Of a stretch of DNA of 64,000 nt, positions 8,505-17,243 are shown piece after piece (positions within the stretch are counted from its first letter, which is position 1; every line of letters begins with the position of its first letter). Location of the stretch: contig JADFXM010000037.1 in assembly GCA_015233565.1 (NCBI GenBank), positions 1 through 64,000 on the forward strand. The letters run 5' to 3'. The notes beneath the pieces are model-generated. The model searched no databases and had not been told where the DNA came from. It saw only the letters and a program-made list of their open reading frames with translations. Source of the stretch: Candidatus Rifleibacteriota bacterium. GTDB lineage: Bacteria > Muiribacteriota > Ozemobacteria > Ozemobacterales > Ozemobacteraceae. Position numbers and translations under genes: made by a program.

Positions 8505-11477
8505 ATGGTTTCTGAAAAACAGGAAAATAAGCAGATAGTAGGAAATTCTTTTTATTCCATCGGATTTCTGAAGCTTCTTGCTTCTATTTTCATGCTTGTT
8601 GGGTTTCCACTTTTTGTAGTTGATGCGGCAATTAATTACACCCTTTCGTTGCGCGAGAAAAATCAACTTTCGGCCACCTTCAAAAAACTGGATGACCGAT
8701 TAACAGAATTGCAACCATGGGGTGAACCTGAAAGGTTTTTCAAAAAAAGTTTAAGAAATCTAATTTCACTGGCACTCCAGGGCTCTAATCCTGTAAGGCT
8801 ACTACAAAAAGCAATTTTTATTATTCAAAAACGACACCCTCTATTGTTCGATTTTACAATATTTGATGAAAATGATCGGATGGTGTTGAAGACAAACTCG
8901 AAGGATTCACCTTTTCTTGCTGGAAAACTTCTTTCTCAGATGCGTCGCTTTTTTACGGAAAGCACACTTTTCGATGAGAATTATATTAAACTTTTTGCAA
9001 GTTACCTGGGAATCTTTCAACAAGGTTATCAGGAACCCTTATTGACAAACTCTTACTGGTTTAATTGTTCCAGTGGTCCAAAAAAGTCATGGTTTTTTTA
9101 CTTCATCCATGAAAAACTATCAATGTTTGTTAATATCAACAAACAAGGCTATGTTCCGATGATGGCTTTGGCCAGACTCGTCAAGCTTCCAGTACGAAAA
9201 GATATTAAATTGGCTCTTGTAAATATGAATTCAATGGATATCCTAGGCAATCTATCGAAGAAATTTCGTCCTGAAATTGAACGAGTTGCAGCAATGTTCG
9301 AAAATGAGCCGCAGAATCATTTTCGATTGAATGGAAATATTTTCTCAGTATTACTTCTGGACCAGGATTTCAGATTAGTCGCATATACTCCGGATGTTTG
9401 GGCTAAATACTCCCAAAACATTATGAAAACCTGGAGAATTTTTGCTCTTTTCATTTTGGTGATTAGTATTATTATCTCAGTTTCACTGATACACAAGAGA
9501 AACAGCTTGTACATCTCGATCCGCCTCAAGCTTCTTTTTCTTTTTCTCGCATCTTCAGGTCTTCCATTGTTGATACTCTTCTTTACAGGCGGTGCATATC
9601 TTCTTGAGATGAAGACGGCACTTATTCAGGATGCATGGCAGAACTCAGCGGAACTCCTTCGCTTGTTTGATTCAAAAATCCTTGTCATGAGCCGATTGAC
9701 AAAGAAAGCCTTCAAAGATGCACTGAGAGCAGCAGATTTTTCCACGAATGATGGTGTTCAGAAATTTTTCAATGAAATGAAGATAAAAGTTAAGAAAATG
9801 AAATCAGAAACAATAAAATTATTTCATTATGGGGGAGATATTCTTTTCGACACTGAACCCAGCCAAGGAAAAAGCAGTGATCAGCTTTTTAACAAACTTT
9901 ATCAGAATATTTTGGATTTTCATAACAGCCAATATGAGGGAGTTGTTAGAGCAAATGCTCCTGATTTTGTGAGTGCAGAGCTTTATTTTAATACGATTTT
10001 TGGAATGAGTTTAAGAGCGTTTGTTGATACAATTGCCGTTGGTCAGAAGGTTGTTCCCATTCAGATCGGGCCTTTGACAATAAGTGTTTACACTGATTTT
10101 GTCAGTAGAAATGATGGCTTGCTGACTCATATGTTTCTTGTGAAATGGAGTGAACTGGATTTCCAGAGATTCTATATTAGCAGCGCATTTCCAAGAAAAC
10201 CACTGGAAGATGGCACTCGCCTTATTGCAATCCAGAATGCACATTCCTGGACAAGAATACCTAGGCCGAAAGATGTTTCGTCTCGTCGGGGTCCGATTTT
10301 TCGAAAAACTCTTAAAGTAATTCCATCAGTAAAATTCTCAAAAAAAACAGTCTCGTTTGTTTCTCAGGTTCTCAGAACTAGAAGATTAGGTTTTGACTTT
10401 ACCGAAAGAGAAAATGAAAATGAGAATGAGCAGTTTATTCTTTCCGGAATGCCGGGACTAAATTTAAAGGATTTTACTTTATTCGCAGTGAAGCCGATGA
10501 AAACCATCGAAATTGAAATATCACAATTGAGGTTTCGTTTGCTGCTTTTTGGCTTTTTCAGCATTGCATTTACACTTACACTAGGTCTATTCCTAGCTAA
10601 AAAAGTGTTGGAGCCAGTAAGGGAACTTTCCAGGGGAATTGCAGCCGTTGCCAACAAGGATTTCTTTCATCGTGTTCCTTCGCAGGACCGTGATGAACTA
10701 GGAGACCTTTCCAATCTTTTTAACAATATGATGGAAAATCTTGAAGAAACAACCCTGGGGCGAAATGTTCAGAGGGAGCTTTTCCCCTCTGAAATTCTCG
10801 AACATGGCGAGTTCCGTGTATTTGGTTATTCCCGCCCAGCATCTCAACTTGGAGGAGATTATTTCGATTATTTCAAAGTTGATGAAGAGCACTCTCTAGT
10901 TGTTATCGGCGATGTAACTGGCCACGGAACACCCTCGGCATTGGTAATGGCTATGGCAAAAGCAATTATCTATACTTATCGTGAAGGAAAAAACTCGATT
11001 GAAAGCATTTTGCAAACTCTTAATCGTGTGATTTTTTCCAGCACGAAAGGAAAGCTGAATATGACCTTTGCAGCATTTCTGCTTAACACTGGCAACCACA
11101 GTATTGAGTTTTATAATTGCGGGCATCTTTACCCTTTCAGAATTTCGGCAGGAAAAACCACAATGGTCAAAGGTTTGGGATTTCTTCTGGGAATCAAGTC
11201 GGAAATTAAGCTGAGACCAGTTAACTTCTTTATCGATAATGGTGAACGCTTGATTCTTTATACAGATGGGCTAGTGGAGTCATTTTACGATGTGTGTAAG
11301 GGGAAAGGAGAATTCGAACACTTCCAGAAACATCTTGAATCCACACAAGAGACTGGAATCAGAGAATATTGTAAAACGATTATTGAGAATCACCCTTATT
11401 TAAGATCTCTTCCTGAAAACACTTCTCAGATAGATGACTTTACCGTGGTGATAATTGAGAGAAAAGCATTAACCTAG
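8505..11477 (+). CDS. Membrane receptor with HAMP and SpoIIE/RsbU-type PP2C phosphatase (990 aa)
   Basis: Predicted to dephosphorylate a serine/threonine-phosphorylated regulator, typically an anti-sigma factor antagonist. Order: TM1 about 22-42; first extracytoplasmic segment to about 305; TM2 about 309-330 and TM3 about 337-358; second extracytoplasmic segment; TM4 about 675-698; HAMP about 699-752; phosphatase about 752-988. Phosphatase motifs: NVQRELFP, then GGDYFDYF and IGDVTGHG with the metal-binding aspartates, LYTDGLVES, and a closing IDDFTVVII. The double-sensor membrane layout is shared with the two cyclase-like receptors at 27267-33217. It is divergent from the EF-hand gene. No STAS or anti-sigma gene lies nearby, so the target is unknown. 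Confidence 0.88.
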   Translation: MVSEKQENKQIVGNSFYSIGFLKLLASIFMLVGFPLFVVDAAINYTLSLREKNQLSATFKKLDDRLTELQPWGEPERFFKKSLRNLISLALQGSNPVRLLQKAIFIIQKRHPLLFDFTIFDENDRMVLKTNSKDSPFLAGKLLSQMRRFFTESTLFDENYIKLFASYLGIFQQGYQEPLLTNSYWFNCSSGPKKSWFFYFIHEKLSMFVNINKQGYVPMMALARLVKLPVRKDIKLALVNMNSMDILGNLSKKFRPEIERVAAMFENEPQNHFRLNGNIFSVLLLDQDFRLVAYTPDVWAKYSQNIMKTWRIFALFILVISIIISVSLIHKRNSLYISIRLKLLFLFLASSGLPLLILFFTGGAYLLEMKTALIQDAWQNSAELLRLFDSKILVMSRLTKKAFKDALRAADFSTNDGVQKFFNEMKIKVKKMKSETIKLFHYGGDILFDTEPSQGKSSDQLFNKLYQNILDFHNSQYEGVVRANAPDFVSAELYFNTIFGMSLRAFVDTIAVGQKVVPIQIGPLTISVYTDFVSRNDGLLTHMFLVKWSELDFQRFYISSAFPRKPLEDGTRLIAIQNAHSWTRIPRPKDVSSRRGPIFRKTLKVIPSVKFSKKTVSFVSQVLRTRRLGFDFTERENENENEQFILSGMPGLNLKDFTLFAVKPMKTIEIEISQLRFRLLLFGFFSIAFTLTLGLFLAKKVLEPVRELSRGIAAVANKDFFHRVPSQDRDELGDLSNLFNNMMENLEETTLGRNVQRELFPSEILEHGEFRVFGYSRPASQLGGDYFDYFKVDEEHSLVVIGDVTGHGTPSALVMAMAKAIIYTYREGKNSIESILQTLNRVIFSSTKGKLNMTFAAFLLNTGNHSIEFYNCGHLYPFRISAGKTTMVKGLGFLLGIKSEIKLRPVNFFIDNGERLILYTDGLVESFYDVCKGKGEFEHFQKHLESTQETGIREYCKTIIENHPYLRSLPENTSQIDDFTVVIIERKALT

Positions 11478-11793
11478 TATCCCTTGCTAAATAACACTGC
11501 AATAAAGAGCTGTGCCGTAAAGTTTGGGGGACAAAAAAACGAGTTGTTTTCGGAAAGGGGATTTTTCGTGCAAGGCGTTCTTTTTAAGTTGTATTGCAAG
11601 GTTAATTGGAAAACATCGCACTAGATTCTGACATAAAAGTTTCACCAGCTTTGCCTTTCTTAAAAGTAATCCAGAAAGAATTTTTTTTAAAAAATCCGTA
11701 ACACAATTGCTAAATTTGAAGTCATTATTTATGGAAGGCAAGAATTTTGTTGAAGATAAGATCAGTTAACAAAGTTACGAGAAGGTGTAAAAC
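11478..11793. other. Intergenic stretch, no convincing gene
   Basis: Between the phosphatase receptor and the second metallopeptidase. An 84-codon minus-strand frame exists, but its composition (many Lys, Leu, Asn), lack of a ribosome binding site and placement do not support a gene. The downstream gene's promoter is presumably near 11700-11780. Confidence 0.5.
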
Positions 11794-13149
11794 ATGAAAA
11801 TGAATGATTACCTAAAATTTTTTATCGCGTTATTTTTTTTGTTGCTTTCGATGGCAACATTTGGAGATGTTCCAAATTTTAATTTCTCATTCGTTTATAA
11901 GCAGGTTGATGGTGTTGAACCAATGGGGGCGATACCAGCGTCAAATGACCCGGGAATATCCTACGAATACTGTGGAGATAACACGGTAAGGATAAGGAGC
12001 GTCGATGTAACTTCAGAACAAGAGCTTCTTTCTGCGATGAGAGTTGGAAATCCAGATTCACTTTCAGACGGACAAAGGGGCTTATTGGCTGCCTTCCGTT
12101 ACGCCCAATCAGAGGAAATGCAGAACAGAATGAGAAGAGGAACGAGGACAACTGGGTCCGTAATAATGTATGATTTCAATGGTTTCGATAATGATCCGAG
12201 ATATTCATTTCTCAGGGAACATGGGACGCCATTTTGGCCTAGCTCTTACGGAGGTAATGTTCAGATCTCCTCAGGTTATCTTAACACTACTAATTTTGAA
12301 AGTCGCGCAAGAACTCTTCTTGCACATGAGACCGGTCACATGATTGATACTGATAGTTCTTTTGCAAGTGACTACAACGTTGACCCCCTATCAGGTCGTA
12401 GTAACGGTCATAGTTACAACGAAACAATGAATCCATCAGCTGCACTCGGCGAAGGCTGGGCAGACTTTCAGGAACTCCTTGCGGAGAATGGAACTACGGA
12501 TTGGAGCGGAGAATATCTAGCTCAGGTCACAACTAGTAGGGGGCAACTGTCTGTCGATCAGTTAAATGGGCCGGAGTTTTTTCAAATAGAAGGATATGTT
12601 GGATTGCTACTCTACCGCCTTTCAAGAGCGCTTCCTAATGGGATTGATACAGTTTATACAGCATTTTTGTCAATACCACCCAGAGGTCGAACCATGAATA
12701 TGCTTTTTCGGAATATTTTGAATCAGCAGCCGTTTGCATTGCAAACTCTCATAAGAGAAATAGATGATGTTACAAGAGGAAAATTCAGCAATGAAGAGAT
12801 GGCAAATCTGCTTGGGGTTGATGTTAGCCGAATAACTCTAGCTAGCTCCAGTTCGGGCTTTCAGAATGTCCCAATCCCAGGTCGAAAACCTCTTCCAGAA
12901 GATGTTCCAAGTGTCATTCCCGGCAGAAGATCATCTCCACCAGAATCACAAAACATAATTCCAGGCATAAGTTTTTCCACAAGTACAAACACTGATTCGG
13001 CCGCAGCTAGTGGTTCAAACCCGAATTCATCTGACCGAACCCTTCCATCAACACACGAAACGGGTACGTCTGCTTCTCAGACTCAAGATAAAATCCTTGA
13101 TGAAACCACACCGCCTGAGCAGTCCCAGAATGATTTCCTGAATGACTAA
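11794..13149 (+). CDS. Putative secreted zinc metallopeptidase, relative of the 1897-3675 protein (451 aa)
   Basis: Signal peptide in residues 1-24 (FFIALFFLLLSMATFG-DV). The zinc motif HETGH is at residues 178-182 and EGWADFQE at 220-227, matching HETAH and EGWADYHE of the protein encoded at 1897-3675. Other shared blocks are EQELL.AMRV (about 75-84), QRGLLAAFR.AQS (about 94-106), and DDVTRGKFSNEEMA against DDVTFGKLSNSEIA. The tail from about 345 is Pro/Ser/Thr-rich, without the 48-bp repeat of its relative, and ends SQNDFLND. The pair is probably an old duplication with fast-evolving tails. It is followed 180 nt later by a FecR-like membrane protein. Confidence 0.68.
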   Translation: MKMNDYLKFFIALFFLLLSMATFGDVPNFNFSFVYKQVDGVEPMGAIPASNDPGISYEYCGDNTVRIRSVDVTSEQELLSAMRVGNPDSLSDGQRGLLAAFRYAQSEEMQNRMRRGTRTTGSVIMYDFNGFDNDPRYSFLREHGTPFWPSSYGGNVQISSGYLNTTNFESRARTLLAHETGHMIDTDSSFASDYNVDPLSGRSNGHSYNETMNPSAALGEGWADFQELLAENGTTDWSGEYLAQVTTSRGQLSVDQLNGPEFFQIEGYVGLLLYRLSRALPNGIDTVYTAFLSIPPRGRTMNMLFRNILNQQPFALQTLIREIDDVTRGKFSNEEMANLLGVDVSRITLASSSSGFQNVPIPGRKPLPEDVPSVIPGRRSSPPESQNIIPGISFSTSTNTDSAAASGSNPNSSDRTLPSTHETGTSASQTQDKILDETTPPEQSQNDFLND

Positions 13150-13329
13150 GAACTTGCCATCCCATTGATAAAAACTATTTGACAATGATTTACTTACATT
13201 AAAAAAACAGTGCCATGTCTCTAATTATTAAGAGAACCCAAAAATTTTTCGATTTTCGGAAATTTTACTTTATGCAAGTCTTAATTGCAGCATCAAAAAA
13301 AAGCCAAACTGCTTTAAAGGTGCTAAGAA

Positions 13330-14130
13330 ATGAAAAAAGAATCATATTTTAAAAATCAATTTTCAAGGCGTTTTTTTCTTTTCTGCTTAATTAGTTTGCT
13401 TTTAGGGGGAGGTTTCCTTTTGATCTGGAAAGTTTTTGATTCCCGAACTCCTCGGTTAGCAGTCAACGCTACCAAACAAACTATTAAAGCAAAATCTGAG
13501 GATTTACCACCGAAGACAGCAAGCATTTTAGGAAATGTCTATATCGACCAAATACTGGCACCAAAAGGGATAAATAAAGTTACCGAATTTCAGAAAGTTC
13601 AAATGCGACTGTCTGATTCTTGTTTAGTAAAATACCCTGATAATCGGACGATCCAACTCGACGGCCAGGGGGAATTTCTTTGCTGTCAAGACGGAACCAA
13701 AATTCCCAACTGTTGGAAAGGAAAAATGTCTTTTGGAAAGCATAAAAATTTTTACAAAGTGTACTTGCCTGTTGCCACCCTGGCAATTCGCGGAACTGTT
13801 ATTCATCTGGATTCCGGGTTGTCTTCCACCAAATGCTGGGTGGAAAAGGGTGTAATTGAGTGGAAAGCATGTTTTTCAAAAGATTCTGGGACTTTATCCG
13901 CAGGTCAGGGGGTAACCGTTTTCGCCAGTGGTACACAATTGTTGACAAATTCACCTCTTTCAGACTCCCCGAAAAAAATTGCTTCAACACCAGTTGAGAA
14001 AATTTTTAGCGCTCCCACTTCCTCAGGGAAATCAGTTCCTTCGGAATCGAAGAATGCAACTTCCCCTGAGCAAACTCCCGATGCATTCCCGGCTCAGGGC
14101 GAACAGTTAGAGGAGTTTATGAAGGAATAG
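13330..14130 (+). CDS. FecR-like domain protein anchored in the inner membrane (266 aa)
   Basis: One N-terminal membrane helix (FFLFCLISLLLGGGFLLIW, residues about 15-34) after a basic start. The following part shows the FecR beta pattern: LAPKGINKVTEFQKVQMRLSD, then a glycine turn DGQGEFLC, and the typical VYLPVATLAIRGTVIHLD (cf. 'TP.a...vRGT.f.v' of FecR). Then VEKGVIEW...LSAGQGVTVF. The cysteines are numerous (about six) and could form disulfides in the periplasm. The tail is Ser/Pro-rich, ending EQLEEFMKE. In TonB systems FecR senses and passes on signals; here no sigma factor or TonB receptor is adjacent, so the role is more likely structural or surface-related. Confidence 0.65.
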   Translation: MKKESYFKNQFSRRFFLFCLISLLLGGGFLLIWKVFDSRTPRLAVNATKQTIKAKSEDLPPKTASILGNVYIDQILAPKGINKVTEFQKVQMRLSDSCLVKYPDNRTIQLDGQGEFLCCQDGTKIPNCWKGKMSFGKHKNFYKVYLPVATLAIRGTVIHLDSGLSSTKCWVEKGVIEWKACFSKDSGTLSAGQGVTVFASGTQLLTNSPLSDSPKKIASTPVEKIFSAPTSSGKSVPSESKNATSPEQTPDAFPAQGEQLEEFMKE

Positions 14131-14502
14131 AGGAAACTCCCTAATTTCAGAATTCCTGTTGTCGTAAGCTTCATTTTCTTCGATTGCTCAGCTTCAAAAG
14201 CCGATTCCGTAGAAATTAAAAAGTTTTCAGCCCGAATTTTGTTTTGAGACCAAATAATCCAAAAGCTAAAGAAGGAATCTCATCCAAACGAGTTCACGTT
14301 TTCAGGTTTTGGGAAAACGGTCTCAAGACTATATCCTCGGGGATTGGAATTCTGAATTTCCGCAAAAGAATAGAAAATGCCCATCACAAATCAATACCGA
14401 TTTTAATTTTCTTTTGAAATGGGATTTACTTTGTAACATTTTAGATTTTCTACAAGTCAGCATTTTTATAGTATTAAATTTAATAAAACACGGAGAAAAA
14501 TC
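14131..14502. other. Intergenic stretch, no gene seen
   Basis: Plus-strand spacer of 372 bp between the FecR-like gene and the next exported protein. A 65-codon plus frame and a 64-codon minus frame cover parts of it, but neither has a start signal or a plausible protein composition. Very AT-rich from 14400, as expected for a promoter region. Confidence 0.5.
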
Positions 14503-15450
14503 ATGAAAAGAACTGAAATCCATTTGATTCTGATTTTAGTGACATTCTTTACTGCCCTCTTCTCAAGAAATCTATTCGCTCAGGAATTGATTTTCTATTC
14601 GATTCCCCCGATTTCTTCTCTTGACTGGTCTTCTCCAAGGGCCCTTCTTTTTGACTCTGCTATTGGAAACCACCTAACATTTTCTCTTGCAAAATCAAAA
14701 CATGTGATCGGACACGTATTTATTGAACTGAAGAGTCAATCTGGGGAACGTCTTCTTGCCGGTGCCACCGGTGCACCAGATGCGCCCACTGATTCAGATT
14801 TTATTTTAAAGGAAGGTTTGGGGCTTGGTTTGTTCTATGCTAATTTCAAAGGAGCTCTGGACGATCCCGAAAGTTTGAAAAGACAGATAGAGGAAAGATT
14901 CAAATCTGGTAAAATTTCTTTCATGGTTTTCAAACTCTCTCTAAAGACTTTTGATCGCTTAGTATATTACCTCAAAGAATATCATAAACGCGGATATGAT
15001 AAGATTTACAATGGTTTATGTCGTCCCAGAGAGGGTCTTGGGGCAGGTTGCACATCGTTTGGAATGAGTTTTCTCGAAGTTGGTGGTTTGACTAGAAAAG
15101 AATTCGTAGATAATTGGCAGATCCACCTCAAACTCCCTCTTGATCTGATCGGCGGCCCAATTACCCGAAAAAAAGTGTCAGTCTGGCAAGTAATAAAAGA
15201 AAACCGATGGGGAAAAGATGGTGAATCGGTCCTTCCTCTTGATTTATATGATCCGGATCTGATTTGTAAGTGGATCCAAAAATCTTGGGATCAGGAAAAT
15301 TTCAGCAGAACTCAAAAAGACTCAACTTCAAACCTTTCAAAACTCTACGGAAACGTCAAACTGGAAAAGTGTGGCAAGGCATTAGGTTTGGCTTTTGATT
15401 GCCAGGAAATTCCCACTCCAGATGAGCCAGTATTTCTAAAGGAAAAATAG
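14503..15450 (+). CDS. Exported protein, possible permuted papain-fold hydrolase (315 aa)
   Basis: Signal peptide in residues 1-26 (IHLILILVTFFTALFSRNLFA-QE). The mature part has HVIGHVFIEL at about residues 66-75 and GAGCTSFGMSFLEVGG about 115 residues later. A His-containing strand before a Cys-containing helix is the order of circularly permuted NlpC/P60 (YaeF/LRAT-like) domains, where His precedes the catalytic Cys. No other catalytic residue can be assigned by eye, so this is a proposal. The upstream spacer is long, suggesting its own promoter. If the fold is right, likely substrates are peptidoglycan peptides or acyl/amide bonds; otherwise the protein is unknown. Confidence 0.7.
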   Translation: MKRTEIHLILILVTFFTALFSRNLFAQELIFYSIPPISSLDWSSPRALLFDSAIGNHLTFSLAKSKHVIGHVFIELKSQSGERLLAGATGAPDAPTDSDFILKEGLGLGLFYANFKGALDDPESLKRQIEERFKSGKISFMVFKLSLKTFDRLVYYLKEYHKRGYDKIYNGLCRPREGLGAGCTSFGMSFLEVGGLTRKEFVDNWQIHLKLPLDLIGGPITRKKVSVWQVIKENRWGKDGESVLPLDLYDPDLICKWIQKSWDQENFSRTQKDSTSNLSKLYGNVKLEKCGKALGLAFDCQEIPTPDEPVFLKEK

Positions 15451-15622
15451 TTTTTGTTCATAAACTTAATGCTTATATCACTGATAAGCGGTGTCTCTAC
15501 GTGCCCAGCTAACACGGCGGTGAACAGCAACAAAGAGTAGAGTTTTGAAAGACGCCAGTTTTAAGAGTATTAGATTTTTTGAGGGAGAAATGCAACATTC
15601 TCGACTTTAGAATGGTTTTAAT

Positions 15623-15660
15623 TTGCGCCGCGAGTTGTTTTGAACAACTTTGCGGCGCAA
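15623..15660 (+). terminator. Strong GC-rich hairpin downstream of the 14503-15450 gene
   Basis: Left arm TTGCGCCGCGAGTTGTT (15623-15639) pairs with AACAACTTTGCGGCGCAA (15643-15660), leaving one bulged base and a very short loop. It stands out in AT-rich DNA. The U-tract after it is weak (GTGTTTTATG), so it may be a terminator or a structured RNA/repeat element. Confidence 0.55.
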
Positions 15661-16018
15661 GTGTTTTATGAAGTGTTTGCTATTGCCATGCAATATCTTT
15701 CCTTTAGAAAGGTTTGAATTTTCTCAAGCTTTGGGGAAAGGTATGAAATTCATTCTCACAGTTTTTCCGAGCGATTTCCGTTTTTTTGGGAGTTCTTGGG
15801 TCGATTGAATCTTCTCTGAAGAGATGGTGGGAAGATATTCACCAATTGGGTACATAGAAACCTCCCTTCAGAAATTTCTTCTAACAATATGAGAAAATGG
15901 AGAAAAGCGTTCAAAATTCATCAGCTATTTCGCTGTGTTGTTATTTTCATTATTTAATTTTTTTTGTAACAATTCAAACTTTTGGATGGTCAGTTAAGTT
16001 GAGGTAACAAAAAATTTC
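15661..16018. other. Intergenic stretch, no gene seen
   Basis: Spacer between the hairpin at 15623-15660 and the ribosome binding site of the heptad-repeat gene. It is AT-rich and has no frame of note. It must hold the promoter for the downstream exported protein. Confidence 0.5.
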
Positions 16019-16033
16019 CAAAAGGAGAATTTT

Positions 16034-16849
16034 ATGAAAAGCCAGAAATTAAGCATCCTCCTGGTGTTTGTGGTCCTAATTGTTTCCGCGAACTCTGTAC
16101 AGGCTAAGCGATCAAATCCCTTTCGAGAACAACAAACACAGGTAACATCGGCACAAGCACAAGAAACCCCGGCAGAGGCACAGACTACATCAGCAGATGG
16201 TAAGGCAGGGTCCATCAAGGCTCAGGTGGAATCGGTTGAGACACAGGAAGCGCCAATAAAGGTGCAAACAGCACCAACAGAAGGTGGAGAAACATCGACA
16301 GAGATTAAAGCAGCATTGATAAAGGAACAGGCAGAATCGGCACAAGGGCAGACAACATCAGCCGATGGCAAGGCAGGGTCGATCAAGGCTCAGGTGAAAT
16401 CGATTAAGACACAGGAAGCGCCGATAAAGGTGCAAACAGCGCCAACAGAAGGTGGAGAAACATCGACAGAGATTAAAGCAGCATTGATAAAGGAACAAGC
16501 AGAATCGACACAAGGGCAGACAACATCAGCCGATGGCAAGGCAGGGTCGATCAAGGCTCAGGTGAAATCGATTAAGACTCAGGAAGTGCCGATAAAGGTG
16601 CAAACAGCGCCAACAGAAGGTGGAGAAACATCGACAGAGATTAAAGCAGCATTGATAAAGGAACAAGCAGAATCGACACAAGGGCAGACAACATCAGCCG
16701 ATGGTAAGGCAGGGTCGATCAAGGCTCAGGTGAAATCGATTAAGACACAGGAAGCGCCGATAAAGGTGCAAACAGCGCCAACAGAAGGTGAGAAAACATC
16801 GATAAAGGCAGAGGTGTCAGCGAACCAAGCACAGGAAGCATCGAAATAG
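16034..16849 (+). CDS. Exported protein built almost wholly from 7-residue repeats (271 aa)
   Basis: ATG 16034 follows AAGGAG. Signal peptide MKSQKLSILLVFVVLIVSAN..VQA-KR. After residue 40 the whole chain reads as consecutive heptads, e.g. IKAQVKS, IKTQEAP, IKVQTAP, TEGGETS, TEIKAAL, IKEQAES, TQGQTTS, ADGKAGS: position 1 is I/T/A, position 2 usually K/E, position 4 often Q or K, position 7 S or P. Eight heptads form a 56-residue (168-bp) unit repeated almost four times. The frame ends NQAQEASK. No Cys, Trp, Tyr or His is in the mature part. A function cannot be named: a fibrous helical or beta-solenoid surface or periplasmic protein is the simplest reading. A decayed copy of the 3' end lies at 17082-17243. 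Confidence 0.75.
   Translation: MKSQKLSILLVFVVLIVSANSVQAKRSNPFREQQTQVTSAQAQETPAEAQTTSADGKAGSIKAQVESVETQEAPIKVQTAPTEGGETSTEIKAALIKEQAESAQGQTTSADGKAGSIKAQVKSIKTQEAPIKVQTAPTEGGETSTEIKAALIKEQAESTQGQTTSADGKAGSIKAQVKSIKTQEVPIKVQTAPTEGGETSTEIKAALIKEQAESTQGQTTSADGKAGSIKAQVKSIKTQEAPIKVQTAPTEGEKTSIKAEVSANQAQEASK
16184..16798 (+). repeat. 168-bp tandem repeat (3.7 units) inside the heptad-repeat gene
   Basis: Units start at 16184, 16352, 16520 and 16688, exactly 168 bp (56 codons, eight heptads) apart. Units 2 to 4 are almost identical; unit 1 has several substitutions, so the later units were amplified more recently. The fourth breaks off near 16798. The underlying 21-bp (7-codon) period is also visible. 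Confidence 0.95.
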
Positions 16850-16936
16850 TCTAAGCCGAAGTTCCACGCGCGGTACATTGATGAAGGCTCTATTTGATTA
16901 ATGTAAGAAGGTGAAATTCTCATTGGATGAAAGAAA

Positions 16937-17005
16937 AACCTGTCCATGTAAGACTTTGGACGCTCTCTTGGGTTAATGATCCCCACGACGGTACATGGAC
17001 AGGTT
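16937..17005. repeat. Inverted repeat, 14-bp perfect arms, in the spacer after the heptad-repeat gene
   Basis: AACCTGTCCATGTA (16937-16950) is perfectly complementary to TACATGGACAGGTT (16992-17005), with a 41-bp loop. It lies between the real heptad gene and its decayed partial copy. No T-tract follows directly, so a plain terminator is less likely than an operator, RNA structure or the remains of a small inserted element. Confidence 0.7.
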
Positions 17006-17081
17006 GTTTGGGAAGAAATAGGCTCAAACAAATATCTCATCTATGTTTCCCGCCATTTTTGCTTTGGAACTTCGGCCTAAG

Positions 17082-17243
17082 GATGCCTTGAGAAAGGTGC
17101 AGGCGGGATCGATAAATGTGCAGGGATCATTGAACCAAGCACAGGAAGCATCGAAATAGTCTAAGGAGGCCTTGATAAAAGCGCAAGTGGCATCGATAAA
17201 GGCGCAGACCGTATCGACCAAAAGGCAAGGATCTCTTCTGTAA
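17082..17243 (+). pseudogene. Decayed duplicate of the 3' end of the heptad-repeat gene
   Basis: The plus-strand frame reads ALRKVQAGS, INVQGS, LNQAQEASK, then TAG (17157-17159), then continues in the same frame with SKEAL, IKAQVAS, IKAQTVS, TKRQGS to a TAA at 17243. These are clearly the same heptads as at 16034-16849. A 34-bp block covering the NQAQEASK codons, the TAG and the next codons is identical at 16822-16855 and 17132-17165. There is no start signal, so it is not expressed as a separate gene unless read through. Confidence 0.65.

Noticed and set aside
11487..11741. 84-codon minus-strand frame in the spacer
   Set aside because: No ribosome binding site, no motif, Lys/Asn/Leu-rich AT-driven composition.
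13179..13206. TTGACA followed by TACATT as a sigma-70 promoter for the FecR-like gene
   Set aside because: The spacing (about 10 nt) is too short for a standard promoter.
16726..17040. 104-codon minus-strand frame over the heptad gene's 3' end and the spacer
   Set aside because: Half of it is the antisense of the heptad repeats; no RBS and no plausible domain.
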